From assembly GCF_038050405.1 (NCBI RefSeq), contig NZ_CP150900.1, forward strand, positions 3,410,001-3,474,000: a DNA stretch of 64,000 nt. Direction: 5' to 3'. The notes beneath the pieces were generated by a model that was given only the letters and a program-made list of their open reading frames with translations, ran no database searches and had not been told where the DNA came from. The stretch is from Paraburkholderia sp. IMGN_8. GTDB lineage: Bacteria > Pseudomonadota > Gammaproteobacteria > Burkholderiales > Burkholderiaceae. Numbering within the stretch: position 1 is the first letter of the stretch; each line of letters starts with the position of its first letter. A program made the position numbers and the translations under genes. Below, piece by piece: positions 54,955 through 64,000 of this stretch.

Positions 54955-56979
54955 TTAACCTCGGCTCCGGTATTGGTTGACGGCTTGCAGGCTTGTGTTC
55001 AGATTCGGCACCTCGACTGCCGCCGAGCCCGCATCCACCTGCTTGACCAGATCGATCACGGTCTGCGTTTTCTTCGACGTGGTGTCGAAGTAGCGCTCCA
55101 GCGCGGCGTCCGCCGCGTGCAGGTCGGACTTCAGCGTGGTCTGGTTGCGCGACAGCAGCGCAAGCCGCGCCGACAGCAGACGCATCTTCAGATTCTCGCG
55201 CACGAAGTAGCCTTGATCCGGCGTGACGAGCATCGCGTCGGCGTTGTCGATGCGGCGCACTTGCACGAGGCTGGTCAACTGCTGGCCGATGCCGGTCGTG
55301 ACTTCGCGCCACCACACTTTCCAGCGCGGCTCGCCGGTGGCCGCGGCTACCTTTGCCGTGTCGGCCCACGTCGCGGCTTGTGGCGTTGCATGGGCGATCG
55401 GCGCTTCGCCCGAGAGCGGCAAGCTGTCGACCTGGTCGATCGCGTTGTCGAGCTTGATGGCGAGGCCGGTCAGATCGGTGGACGGCGCTGCCTTCAGCTT
55501 GTCGATGTCTTGCGCGATGGCCTTGCGCACGGCCACCACTTGCGCGCCGTCCGACGCGGCGAGGCGCGTGTCCGCGCTTTGCAGCGCGAACAGCGCGAGT
55601 TGCGTATTGCCGGTGAGCTGCAACTGCTGGCTCGCAGCAGAGAGCATCTGACCGACTTCGGCGAGCGTCCAATCGTCCCGATTGCGCGCGAGATCGGCGT
55701 ATTGCTGCTGCAAGGCCTGCTGCGCGCTTTGCGCGTCGGCGAGCTTGCCTTCGAGCTGCGCGACCTGCGAATCGGACTGGTGAACCGTGGCCAGCGCCTG
55801 CTCGGTCTTGATGCGCAGTTCGTTGGTCTGCGTGTCGTTGGCTTGCTGGCGTTGCGCGAGCTGCTGCTCGGCGCGCTCCAGCTTGCGATTGAGCGCATAA
55901 CCGCCCACGCCCGCCGCACAGGCGATGATCACGACGACAAACCACAGCAGCGGTCCGCTCGCGCTGCGGCGCTTTTTTTGCGCTTCGTAGGGCGTGAAGG
56001 GTTGATTCGGCGGCAACGCAGTGGTCGCGGCCGGCTGGGGTGAAGCGTTCGTGGATGCGTTCGTTTCAGTCATGCGTGATTTAGCCGGTGAATGAGCCGG
56101 GTTGGACGGTACCGGTTGAACAACGGGAGGCACGGCGGCAAGCAATGCGCGGGCAATGCGATCATCGCCCGCGCCGGACACCGTAATGCTATCAAAACCC
56201 AATGCCCGCGCGGTCTGCGCGATGCGGGGATGCGGCGTGACGAGCGTGGCGTGTTTCAGCTGCGCGATCTCGTCGGCGGTGAGATGTTCTTGCGCGAGTT
56301 CGTGCAGATTGCGCACGCCTTCGGAACTGGTGAGGAGCCAAGCATGCGATTCGCCCGCCAGGAGCGCGTGCACGCGCGCCCAGGCGCCGATCGACGGTTC
56401 CGGCACGAGGCGGCGATACGCCGCTACTGTTTCGACTTCGGCACCCGCTTCGCGCAGGCGCTCGGCCAGCCATTCGCGGCCGCCGTCGCCGCGCACGATC
56501 AGCACGCGTTTGCCTTCGAGCGTCGCCGCGCCGAGCGCCGTGTCGATGGCGGCAAAGAGACTCTCGGAATCGAAGCGCGCCGTATCGTCGTCGGCCACGG
56601 ACGGCGGGCTGATGACGTTGTACGCGGGTGCCGTGACGCCGTGGCGCACCAGCGCCTGCACGCTGCCAGGGCCGACCACGCCGATCGGCAGCGCATGCGG
56701 CCAGATCGCATTGCTGTGGGCAAACGCGTGATCGATGGCGTTCGGCGACACGAACACCACCAGCGCATAGCGTTCCAATGACGCCAGCGCCGCACGCAGC
56801 GGAGCGTCGTCTGCGACGGGCGCGATGTCGATCAGCGGAAATTCGAGCGTGGCGATGCCGGCCGCCGCGAGCAACGCATTCAGCTCACTCGACTGACCGG
56901 CCGGTCGCGTAATCACGACTGTGAACGCCGCCTGGCCGGCGGAGGAAGATGCTGTGTTGCCTGGGATATCGGCCGCCAT
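54955..56979 (-). CDS. hemD: Fused uroporphyrinogen-III synthase and HemX
   Basis: This 674-residue fusion starts with HemD (residues about 18-290: FTVVITRPAGQSSELNALL, VFVSPNAIDHAF, VTPHPRIAQTARALG), which cyclises hydroxymethylbilane to uroporphyrinogen III. A low-complexity Ala/Pro/Thr linker follows, then one membrane helix (LLWFVVVIIACAAGVGGYAL). The rest is the HemX coiled-coil and helical domain. The ATG at 56979 overlaps the hemC stop (TGATG); a GTG one codon upstream is also possible. The fused form is known in Burkholderiaceae. Confidence 0.93.
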   Translation of the reverse strand: MAADIPGNTASSSAGQAAFTVVITRPAGQSSELNALLAAAGIATLEFPLIDIAPVADDAPLRAALASLERYALVVFVSPNAIDHAFAHSNAIWPHALPIGVVGPGSVQALVRHGVTAPAYNVISPPSVADDDTARFDSESLFAAIDTALGAATLEGKRVLIVRGDGGREWLAERLREAGAEVETVAAYRRLVPEPSIGAWARVHALLAGESHAWLLTSSEGVRNLHELAQEHLTADEIAQLKHATLVTPHPRIAQTARALGFDSITVSGAGDDRIARALLAAVPPVVQPVPSNPAHSPAKSRMTETNASTNASPQPAATTALPPNQPFTPYEAQKKRRSASGPLLWFVVVIIACAAGVGGYALNRKLERAEQQLAQRQQANDTQTNELRIKTEQALATVHQSDSQVAQLEGKLADAQSAQQALQQQYADLARNRDDWTLAEVGQMLSAASQQLQLTGNTQLALFALQSADTRLAASDGAQVVAVRKAIAQDIDKLKAAPSTDLTGLAIKLDNAIDQVDSLPLSGEAPIAHATPQAATWADTAKVAAATGEPRWKVWWREVTTGIGQQLTSLVQVRRIDNADAMLVTPDQGYFVRENLKMRLLSARLALLSRNQTTLKSDLHAADAALERYFDTTSKKTQTVIDLVKQVDAGSAAVEVPNLNTSLQAVNQYRSRG

Positions 56980-57983
56980 CACTCGCCGGTCACCGCGCTA
57001 TCCCCCGAACCTGCCGCGGGGCCGCTGGCCGTGCTGAGCGCACGGACGATCTCCATCGCGCCTTGCTGTTCGAGCGCGCTCGCCACTTCCTGGCCGAGCG
57101 CGACAGCACGCTCGACGCTCGGCGCGGGCGCCGACGCCTGCGCGCTCAACACGCGCTGGCCGTCGGGCGTGGCGACGATGCCGCGCAGATGCAGCGCGCC
57201 GTCATGCCAGCTTGCATAGGCCGCGAGCGGCACTTCGCAACTGCCGCCGAGCGCGCGCGACACCATCCGCTCCGCTTCGACGGCTGCGGCCGTGGGTTCG
57301 TGATGCAGCGGCGCGAGCCATGCCGCGAGGTCGGCGCGATCGGCGCGAATCTCGATGCCGAGCGCGCCCTGACCGGCCGCCGGCAAGCTGTCTCCCGGAT
57401 CGAGCAGCGCGCGGATGCGCCCGGCAAGACCCAGACGCTTCAGACCGGCAGCCGCCAGGATGATCGCCGCGTAGTCGCCCCGGTCGAGTTTCGACAGACG
57501 GGTATCCAGATTGCCGCGCAACGGCAGCACCACGAGGTGCGGGTAACGCATGCGCAGCATCGCTTCGCGGCGCAGGCTGGAGGTGCCGACCACGGCGCCG
57601 GCCGGCAGCGCGGCAAGCGACTCGTACTCATTGGACACCAGCGCATCGCGCGGATCTTCGCGCTCCATGATGGTGGACAGCGCGAAGCCGGCGGGCAATT
57701 CCATCGGCACATCTTTGAGCGAATGCACGGCCAGATCGGCGCGGCCATCGGCCAGCGCGCTCTCCAGTTCCTTGACGAAGAGGCCCTTACCACCAACCTT
57801 CGACAAGGTGCGATCGAGAATTTGATCGCCGCGTGTTGTCATCCCGAGGATTTTTACGTCACAAGATGGATATAATTTGTGCAGCGCACATCGCACATGC
57901 TCCGCCTGCCACATGGCAAGGCGGCTTTCTCGCGACGCAATCACAAGCGTGTGGGGTGGCGCAGATAACGTCTCGGTGTTCAT
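56979..57983 (-). CDS. hemC: Porphobilinogen deaminase (hydroxymethylbilane synthase)
   Basis: HemC joins four porphobilinogens into hydroxymethylbilane. The 334-residue protein has the dipyrromethane-cofactor Cys249 in [27 protein letters not shown] near 87-99 and [11 protein letters not shown] near 133-143. The ATG at 57983 begins [20 protein letters not shown]; an upstream extension of 57 codons is not supported. It leads the hemC-hemD/X-hemY operon and is divergent from ppc. Confidence 0.96.
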   Translation of the reverse strand: MNTETLSAPPHTLVIASRESRLAMWQAEHVRCALHKLYPSCDVKILGMTTRGDQILDRTLSKVGGKGLFVKELESALADGRADLAVHSLKDVPMELPAGFALSTIMEREDPRDALVSNEYESLAALPAGAVVGTSSLRREAMLRMRYPHLVVLPLRGNLDTRLSKLDRGDYAAIILAAAGLKRLGLAGRIRALLDPGDSLPAAGQGALGIEIRADRADLAAWLAPLHHEPTAAAVEAERMVSRALGGSCEVPLAAYASWHDGALHLRGIVATPDGQRVLSAQASAPAPSVERAVALGQEVASALEQQGAMEIVRALSTASGPAAGSGDSAVTGE

Positions 57984-58333
57984 TGCTTGCTGATCGAATG
58001 ACGGGATGTAATAACAATCAATGTTAGCACGCGCCCCCTGTGTCCTCCGACACGCCGGAGCGCCGTGCTGGCGCGGTATCGATGGAAGAGACAGGCCCCT
58101 CGCGGCGCGCACCTGCCCCATCCCTCGCCTGTTCACGCACGGTCGTTCGCGCACCGGGCGGCGGCATGCGCGATGATGCAGTGCGGCGCATCGTGCGCGT
58201 ATTGTGCAAAGGCGCGCGGCCCAATCTCCGGCGCATGTCCATCGACGCGTATCGTTTTCCTGCAGTCCAAGTAGCAGCCACGTAGTAGCAGTCCATCATT
58301 CAATAGACCCTGGCTTCCCTGAGGAAACCCATC
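57984..58333. other. Divergent promoter region of hemC and ppc
   Basis: No gene is supported in 350 bases. AGTAGCAG occurs twice near 58269 and 58284. GAGGAAAC just before the GTG start is the ppc ribosome site. I cannot place promoter boxes with confidence. Confidence 0.4.
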
Positions 58334-61300
58334 GTGACGTCTTCCGGATCGGCGCGCCCTGCTCGCCGCAACACTGCATCGCCCAACGCTCAAGCGGCCG
58401 ACGCCGCAGTTGCATCCGCCGCTTCCGCTGTAGAGGCCACACCGGCCAAACGCACGGTCAAAGCGTCTAAAGCAGCGAATGCCGCCAAAACCATCAAGGC
58501 TTCCAAGGCTTCCACGCCCGTCAAAGCCGGCAAGGCAACCCAAGCCGCGACTGCCGCAAAGGCCATGAAACCGGCCAAGGCTGGATCCACGAAGATCAAG
58601 ATCAAAGCCACAGCAAGCGAAGCGGTCGCGCCTGAAGCCGAGAAAGCGCCCACGCTGCAAGCTGTTTCGAAGGATACGCTCGTGCCGGCGCCGAAAAACG
58701 GCGGTCGCACGCGTGAAGACAAGGATCACCCGCTGTTCCAGGACATCCGCTATCTGGGACGCCTGCTCGGCGACGTCCTGCGCGAGCAGGAAGGCGACGC
58801 GGTGTTCGACGTCGTGGAGACGATTCGTCAGACCGCCGTGCGCTTTCGCCGCGAAGACGACAGCGCCGCGGCGCAGACGCTCGACAAGAAGCTGCGTTCG
58901 CTGAGCCCGGAGCAAACCGTCAGCGTGGTGCGCGCCTTCAGCTATTTCTCGCACCTCGCGAATATCGCCGAAGACCGCCACCGCAACCGTCGTCATCGCA
59001 TCCATGCGCTCGCCGGTTCGACCTCGCAGCCAGGCACGGTTGCGCATGCGCTCGAACGGCTGGTCGAGGCAGGCGCCGCCGCGACGCCGGTATTGCAGCA
59101 GTTCTTCAACGAGGCGCTGATCGTGCCGGTGCTGACCGCGCACCCGACCGAAGTGCAGCGCAAGAGCATTCTCGATGCGGAGCACGATGTCGCACGCCTG
59201 CTCGCCGAACGCGATCAGCAGCTCACCGAGCGCGAACGCGCGCACAACGAAGCGATGCTGCGCGCACGCGTCACGTCGCTGTGGCAAACGCGGATGCTGC
59301 GCGACTCGCGGCTGACCGTCGCCGATGAAATCGAAAACGCGCTGTCGTATTACCGCGCCACGTTCCTCGAAGAAATCCCGGCGCTCTACGCCGACATCGA
59401 AGACGCGCTCACCGAACACGGGATCGCCGCGCGTCTGCCGCCGTTCTTCCAGATGGGCAGCTGGATCGGCGGCGACCGCGACGGCAATCCGAACGTCACC
59501 GCGGAGACGCTCGAGCACGCGATCACCCGCCAGGCCGCTGTGATCTTCGAACACTATATGGAGCAGGTGCACAAGCTGGGCGCGGAACTGTCGGTATCGA
59601 ATCTGCTGGCCGGCGCGAGCGACGCACTGAAAGAACTCGCGGCCGCCTCGCCCGACCAGTCGCCGCATCGCGTCGACGAGCCGTATCGCCGCGCGCTGAT
59701 CGGCATGTACACGCGGCTCGCGGCAAGCGCGCGCGTGCGTCTCGGCGAAGGCAGCGTGCCGGTGCGCAGCGCGGGCCGCGGCGCGGCGCCGGTGCGCGCA
59801 AAACCGTATGGCGACGCCGCCGAATTCGTGCGCGACCTGCATGTGCTGATCGATTCGCTCGCCGAGCACCATGGCGCACCGCTGGCCGCGCCGCGCCTGT
59901 CGCCGCTCGCGCGCGCCGCCGAAGTGTTCGGCTTCCATCTCGCCAGCATCGACCTGCGCCAAAGCTCCGACATCCATGAAGCGGTGATCGCCGAGTTGCT
60001 CAAACGCGCGGGCGTCGAAGCGGACTATGCAGCGCTCCCCGAAGCGGACAAGCTGCACGTGCTGCTCGCTGAACTCGCGCAGCCGCGTTTGCTGCGCTCG
60101 CCGTACGTCGAGTATTCCGATCTCGTGAAGAGCGAACTCGGCGTGCTCGAAGAGGCTCGCGTCACGCGCGAGAAATTCGGCGCGCGCGCGGTGCGCAACT
60201 ACATCATTTCGCACACGGAGACGGTCAGCGATCTCGTCGAAGTGATGTTGCTGCAGAAAGAAACGGGCCTGCTGCATGGGCGCCTCGGCGACGCCAACGA
60301 TTCGGCCAAGGCCGCGCTGATGGTGATCCCGCTGTTCGAGACGATCCCCGACTTGCGCGACGCCGCGCACATCATGCGCGATCTGATCGCGCTGCCGGGC
60401 ATCGGCGCGCTGATCGAACATCAGGGCAACGAGCAGGAAGTGATGCTCGGCTATTCGGACAGCAACAAGGACGGCGGTTTCCTCACGTCGAACTGGGAGC
60501 TGTACCGCGCCGAGCTCGCGCTGGTGTCGCTCTTCAACGAACGCGGCGTGACGCTGCGCCTGTTCCATGGCCGAGGAGGCACGGTCGGCCGGGGCGGTGG
60601 TCCGACCTATCAGGCGATTCTGTCGCAGCCGCCGGGCACCGTCGACGGTCAGATCCGCTTGACCGAGCAGGGCGAAGTGATCGCCAGCAAGTTCGGCAAT
60701 CCGGAAATCGGCCGACGCAACCTCGAAACCGTGGTCGCGGCGACGCTCGAAGCATCGCTGCTGCCGCACGGCAACGCGCCGGCACAACTGCCCGCGTTCG
60801 AAGAAACGATGCAGCAGTTGTCCGATGCGGCAATGGCGTCGTATCGCGCGCTGGTCTACGAGACGCCGGGCTTCAAGGAGTATTTCTTCGAATCGACGCC
60901 GATCGCGGAGATTGCCGAGCTGAACATCGGCAGCCGTCCGGCTTCGCGCAAATTGCAGGACCCGAAACAGCGCAAGATCGAAGATCTGCGCGCGATTCCG
61001 TGGGGCTTCTCATGGGGCCAATGCCGTTTGCTGCTGACCGGCTGGTACGGTTTTGGCAGCGCGGTGGCCGCGCATCTGGACAGCGCGCCGAGCGACGCAG
61101 AACGCACGCGCCGTCTCGCGCTGCTGAAGAAAATGCACAAGACCTGGCCATTCTTCTCGACCCTGCTGTCGAACATGGACATGGTTCTGGCGAAGACCGA
61201 CCTCGCGGTGGCGTCGCGCTACGCGCAGCTGGTGTCCGACAAGAAGCTGCGCAAGCACGTCTTCGAGCGAATCGTCGCGGAATGGGAACGCACGTCGAAG

Positions 61301-61516
61301 GTGTTGTCGGAGATCACCGGCAAGAGCGAGCGGCTCGCGGAGAATCCGCTGCTCGCGCGTTCGATCAAGAACCGCTTCCCGTATCTCGACCCGCTCAATC
61401 ACTTGCAGGTGGAATTGCTCAAGCGTCACCGCGCGGGCGATACGAATGCGCGCGTGCGGCGCGGGATTCATTTGAGCATCAACGGAATCGCGGCGGGCCT
61501 GCGTAATACGGGTTGA
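58334..61516 (+). CDS. ppc: Phosphoenolpyruvate carboxylase with Ala/Lys-rich extension
   Basis: PEPC adds bicarbonate to phosphoenolpyruvate to make oxaloacetate and refills the TCA cycle. The 1060-residue chain has the catalytic motifs [13 protein letters not shown] near 273, [11 protein letters not shown] and [17 protein letters not shown], and ends in the invariant NTG. The first 130 residues are Ala/Lys-rich ([17 protein letters not shown]), unlike a typical PEPC start near [12 protein letters not shown]. Translation begins at GTG 58334 after GAGGAAAC. Confidence 0.96.
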   Translation: MTSSGSARPARRNTASPNAQAADAAVASAASAVEATPAKRTVKASKAANAAKTIKASKASTPVKAGKATQAATAAKAMKPAKAGSTKIKIKATASEAVAPEAEKAPTLQAVSKDTLVPAPKNGGRTREDKDHPLFQDIRYLGRLLGDVLREQEGDAVFDVVETIRQTAVRFRREDDSAAAQTLDKKLRSLSPEQTVSVVRAFSYFSHLANIAEDRHRNRRHRIHALAGSTSQPGTVAHALERLVEAGAAATPVLQQFFNEALIVPVLTAHPTEVQRKSILDAEHDVARLLAERDQQLTERERAHNEAMLRARVTSLWQTRMLRDSRLTVADEIENALSYYRATFLEEIPALYADIEDALTEHGIAARLPPFFQMGSWIGGDRDGNPNVTAETLEHAITRQAAVIFEHYMEQVHKLGAELSVSNLLAGASDALKELAAASPDQSPHRVDEPYRRALIGMYTRLAASARVRLGEGSVPVRSAGRGAAPVRAKPYGDAAEFVRDLHVLIDSLAEHHGAPLAAPRLSPLARAAEVFGFHLASIDLRQSSDIHEAVIAELLKRAGVEADYAALPEADKLHVLLAELAQPRLLRSPYVEYSDLVKSELGVLEEARVTREKFGARAVRNYIISHTETVSDLVEVMLLQKETGLLHGRLGDANDSAKAALMVIPLFETIPDLRDAAHIMRDLIALPGIGALIEHQGNEQEVMLGYSDSNKDGGFLTSNWELYRAELALVSLFNERGVTLRLFHGRGGTVGRGGGPTYQAILSQPPGTVDGQIRLTEQGEVIASKFGNPEIGRRNLETVVAATLEASLLPHGNAPAQLPAFEETMQQLSDAAMASYRALVYETPGFKEYFFESTPIAEIAELNIGSRPASRKLQDPKQRKIEDLRAIPWGFSWGQCRLLLTGWYGFGSAVAAHLDSAPSDAERTRRLALLKKMHKTWPFFSTLLSNMDMVLAKTDLAVASRYAQLVSDKKLRKHVFERIVAEWERTSKVLSEITGKSERLAENPLLARSIKNRFPYLDPLNHLQVELLKRHRAGDTNARVRRGIHLSINGIAAGLRNTG

Positions 61517-61589
61517 CGAGCACGGGCTCACGCGCGTGACGCAAGCGGGGCGCTTTGTTGTGCGCCTCGCTACGTTTGTCCGATTCGCT

Positions 61590-61632
61590 ACGGCGGAATG
61601 TCGGTTTCGGTATTCCGCCGTTTTCTTTTTTT
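61590..61632 (+). terminator. Terminator of ppc
   Basis: ACGGCGGAAT and ATTCCGCCGT form a 10-base stem followed by TTTCTTTTTTT, 75 bases after the ppc stop. Confidence 0.92.
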
Positions 61633-61648
61633 CGCGACCTACTGCGGC

Positions 61649-62401
61649 TTATTGCGCCTCGACCATCAGCGTGTCGAGCTTGAACGAGCCGTCTTCCTGC
61701 ACGTCGAAATACTGCCGCACTTCATCAGGCGAGTTGCGCCACAGCGAGCGGATTGCCACCACACGCGGCTGCGGCGTGCGCATGCGCTCCACCCACGATT
61801 TGAACTCGATCGCGATCCGCCAACGCTCGCGAATCGACGCCTTGAAACCGGCTGCTTCGAAGAGCGCGATCCACTCGTCGGCGCGGTAGTCGCGAATGTG
61901 CGAGCCGTCGCGCAGCAATTCCACCGCCTGAATATGCGTGTCGAGCAGCGGATGATCGGCGCCGGCAATGTCGATGAACAATACCTTGCCGCCCGGTTTC
62001 AGTACGCGGCGCACTTCCGCCAGCGCGAGCGGCACATCGTGCCAGTGATGCGCGCTCATCCGGCTGATCACCCAATCGAATGAATCGTCGTCGAACGGCA
62101 GCGTTTCGGCGGCGCCCTGTTGCACGCGGATGTTGGCCAGTCCGCGATCCTTAGCGGCGCCTTCCACGGTAGCCAGCATCTGCGGCGCGATGTCGTATGC
62201 GACCACTGCTTTGGCATGCGGCGCCACAGCGAAGCTCGCGTGACCCGCGCCACAGCCCATATCGAGCACCGTCGCACCCGGCGTCGCCGCGATCGCTTCG
62301 GCCAGCGTCTGCAGATCGGCACCGGTGGCATGCGTCTGACTCGTCAAATACGCGGCGGCGGTCGAGCCGAAGGCGTCGGCGACCTGATCGTGATGCTTCA
62401 T
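61649..62401 (-). CDS. Class I SAM-dependent methyltransferase
   Basis: This 250-residue soluble enzyme has the SAM-binding motif I VLDMGCGAGHAS near 45-56 and the acidic YDIAPQM after strand 2. SFDWVISRMSAHHWHDV and LKPGGKVLFIDIA near 135 follow, the order of UbiE/menaquinone-type methyltransferases. The substrate is unknown. It is divergent from an XRE regulator, which may control it. Confidence 0.9.
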   Translation of the reverse strand: MKHHDQVADAFGSTAAAYLTSQTHATGADLQTLAEAIAATPGATVLDMGCGAGHASFAVAPHAKAVVAYDIAPQMLATVEGAAKDRGLANIRVQQGAAETLPFDDDSFDWVISRMSAHHWHDVPLALAEVRRVLKPGGKVLFIDIAGADHPLLDTHIQAVELLRDGSHIRDYRADEWIALFEAAGFKASIRERWRIAIEFKSWVERMRTPQPRVVAIRSLWRNSPDEVRQYFDVQEDGSFKLDTLMVEAQ

Positions 62402-62461
62402 GGGAGGCTCCGGCTACTTGTGTGGGGTTGGGCTGGAACGCTGTCTGCCGTTCCAGACGTT

Positions 62462-62510
62462 ACAATAGAGTCCGTCGTGTACCAGTACAAGTTAAGCAAT
62501 TATTCTGGTA
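62462..62510 (-). promoter_or_regulatory. Leftward promoter and inverted repeat of the methyltransferase gene
   Basis: On the minus strand TTGTAC (complement of 62485-62490) and TATTGT (complement of 62462-62467) are spaced by 17 bases, a good sigma-70 promoter. TACCAG (62480-62485) and CTGGTA (62505-62510) form an inverted repeat that overlaps and flanks the -35 box, a likely operator for the divergent XRE regulator. Confidence 0.5.
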
Positions 62511-62571
62511 TCAATAACACCCCTTCCACGCGCCGCTTTATCAGAATGACCGCGCAGAACGACCACGCAGA

Positions 62572-63384
62572 ATGACCACGCCGTCCTCAGTTGACAACCC
62601 ACCGCCGCTCGACGCGACGCCCGCCCGCGCGCTCGGCGACTTCATCCGCGCGCACCGCGAGCGGCTCTCGCCGCAAGCGGTCGGCTTGCCGCCGGGCCCG
62701 CGCCGCCGCACGCCGGGCTTGCGGCGCGAGGAAGTCGCGCAGCTATGCGGCGTCAGCCCGACCTGGTACACATGGATCGAACAGGGGCGGCCGGTGTCCG
62801 CATCGGCCGATGCGCTGGCGCGGATCGCCGTGGCGTTGCAATTGTCGCGTGCCGAGCGGGCGTATCTGTTCGAACTGGCCGCCCAGCGCGACCCGGCCGA
62901 GCCGGACCCGGCCGCCGCCGACGCGCCCGCCACGCTGCTGCAAACCGTGCAACTGGTCGACGCACCGGCCTATGTGCTCGACCGCCAATGGAATGCGCTG
63001 GCCTGGAACGAACGCGCCGCCGACCTGTTCGTCGGCTGGCTGGACGGCGCACACGACCGCAATCTGCTGCGCTACACCTTCACCGAGCCGGCCGCGCGCG
63101 CGTTGATCTTCGACTGGGAAACGCGCGCGCGGCGCCTCGCCGCCGAATTCCGCGCCGATTCGATCCGCCACCTGAACGATGCGCCCACGCGCGCGCTGAT
63201 CGATTCGCTGGCCGCCGCCAGCGATGCGTTCGCGCGCTTCTGGGCGTCGCAGGACGTCGGCGGCCGCGAGGGCGGACGGCGCGAATTCAACCATCCGCGC
63301 GACGGCCGCATCGTGTACGACCAGATCACCTTCAAACCCGCCCATCGCGAGGATCTGAAGCTGGTCGTGCTGGTGCGCGAATAA
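62572..63384 (+). CDS. XRE-family regulator with MmyB-like ligand-binding domain
   Basis: This 270-residue regulator has an N-terminal HTH ([20 protein letters not shown] near residue 51) and a C-terminal domain typical of MmyB-like regulators ([36 protein letters not shown]). That domain is proposed to bind small hydrophobic ligands. It is divergent from the methyltransferase gene with 170 bases between the starts, the usual arrangement for a regulator and its target. The ATG at 62572 follows GCAGA. Confidence 0.9.
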   Translation: MTTPSSVDNPPPLDATPARALGDFIRAHRERLSPQAVGLPPGPRRRTPGLRREEVAQLCGVSPTWYTWIEQGRPVSASADALARIAVALQLSRAERAYLFELAAQRDPAEPDPAAADAPATLLQTVQLVDAPAYVLDRQWNALAWNERAADLFVGWLDGAHDRNLLRYTFTEPAARALIFDWETRARRLAAEFRADSIRHLNDAPTRALIDSLAAASDAFARFWASQDVGGREGGRREFNHPRDGRIVYDQITFKPAHREDLKLVVLVRE

Positions 63385-63526
63385 GCGCCGCGCAGCGACG
63401 CCATTTGGCGCCACCGCCCCGGTGTTAAAATCCCTGTCTTTCTTCGCTTCCGCGGCACCCGCGCACTGCACGTATGTACCGTACGCAAACGCCGTCAGCC
63501 TCCTCACCGCTCAACTGCCAAACACC

Positions 63527-64000
63527 ATGACGTCCCAACTGCACAAAAAAGGCGAAGCCTGGTCGGCTCGCTTCTCGGAGCCGATGTCGGAGCTCGTCAA
63601 ACGCTACACGTCGTCGGTTTTCTTCGACAAGCGTCTGGCACTCGTCGATATCGAAGGGTCGCTCGCGCACGCCTCGATGCTGGCCGCGCAGAAGATCATC
63701 GCCGCCGACGACCTCGCGGCGATCCAACGCGGCATGGCGCAGATCAAGGGTGAGATCGAGCGTGGCGAGTTCGAATGGCAACTCGATCTGGAAGACGTCC
63801 ACCTGAACATCGAAGCGCGCCTGACCGCGCTGATCGGCGACGCCGGCAAGCGCCTGCATACCGGCCGCTCGCGCAACGACCAGGTGGCGACGGATATTCG
63901 TCTGTGGCTGCGCGGCGAGATCGACCGGATCGGCGGTCTGCTGAAGGATCTGCGCATCGCCCTGCTCGACATGGCCGAGAAGAACGCGTCGACCATCATG
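63527..64000 (+). CDS. argH: Argininosuccinate lyase, partial
   Basis: The frame is open to the window end: 158 codons starting [20 protein letters not shown]. It contains [37 protein letters not shown] and [18 protein letters not shown], which are conserved N-terminal elements of argininosuccinate lyase. The enzyme makes arginine and fumarate in the last step of arginine synthesis. The remaining roughly 310 residues lie beyond the window. Confidence 0.95.
   Translation, partial: MTSQLHKKGEAWSARFSEPMSELVKRYTSSVFFDKRLALVDIEGSLAHASMLAAQKIIAADDLAAIQRGMAQIKGEIERGEFEWQLDLEDVHLNIEARLTALIGDAGKRLHTGRSRNDQVATDIRLWLRGEIDRIGGLLKDLRIALLDMAEKNASTIM

Noticed and set aside
58133..60787. 884-codon leftward frame antisense to ppc
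   Set aside because: Shadow of ppc. Arg/His-rich with no domain.

Overview
The window looks like chromosomal DNA of a Burkholderiaceae betaproteobacterium, most likely Paraburkholderia. The evidence is high GC with strong third-position G/C bias, a hemC-hemD/hemX-hemY cluster divergent from ppc, a DUF4148 protein, a Gram-negative porin of the Burkholderia type, a nadE-glnB pair, and many MFS and ABC transporters. There is no phage, IS element, CRISPR array or rRNA. The one structural RNA gene is tRNA-Arg(CCT). The window ends inside argH.

Layout. 14-3775: a membrane GGDEF-EAL c-di-GMP protein and a chromate-type transporter. 3837-4295: a CopD-family membrane protein. 4549-8921: parC and parE (topoisomerase IV), with a strong palindrome just upstream of parE. 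9317-12294: the Uup-type ABC-F ATPase, a DUF4399 secreted protein and rubredoxin. 12527-12601: tRNA-Arg, followed by an AT-richer, hairpin-rich stretch with little coding. 13274-15725: a DUF4148 protein, a glutathione transferase and small conserved-looking proteins. 15990-17755: a cytosine-C5 methyltransferase with its own HTH and a Vsr repair endonuclease, with no cognate restriction enzyme.

17918-27252: a PEBP protein, an MFS exporter, trehalose-6-phosphate synthase, several very small disordered or membrane proteins, two related sigma-54 activators and a tandem pair of paralogous lipoproteins; this stretch has a stress/envelope flavour. 27315-30436: an ABC importer with a double-length permease but no binding protein. 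31130-32821: a membrane diguanylate cyclase with an inhibitory site. 33319-36098: an OmpR-type two-component system divergent from a Spy/CpxP-like periplasmic gene, with a helically phased set of GTTAC/GTAAT boxes between them. 36276-36986: pirin.

37590-40898: a HisJ-QMP type basic amino acid ABC importer. 41490-42599: a major porin. 42833-44996: PII and NAD synthetase. 45129-48786: a FemAB/GNAT-like protein, a GIY-YIG protein and a FUSC-type efflux protein. 49073-49600: inorganic pyrophosphatase. 49843-53606: an aldehyde dehydrogenase, SDR and MFS catabolic cassette. 53762-61516: the haem-synthesis cluster, read leftward, and ppc, read rightward. 61649-63384: a divergent methyltransferase and XRE regulator pair. 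63527 to the end: partial argH.

The most original signals are regulatory: the phased box array at 35401-35465, the palindrome at the start of the methyltransferase gene, the parE palindrome, the structured stretch upstream of the orphan ABC importer, and the receiver-less sigma-54 activator with a GSFTGA loop. I did not find a convincing wholly new multi-gene defence or metabolic system here.
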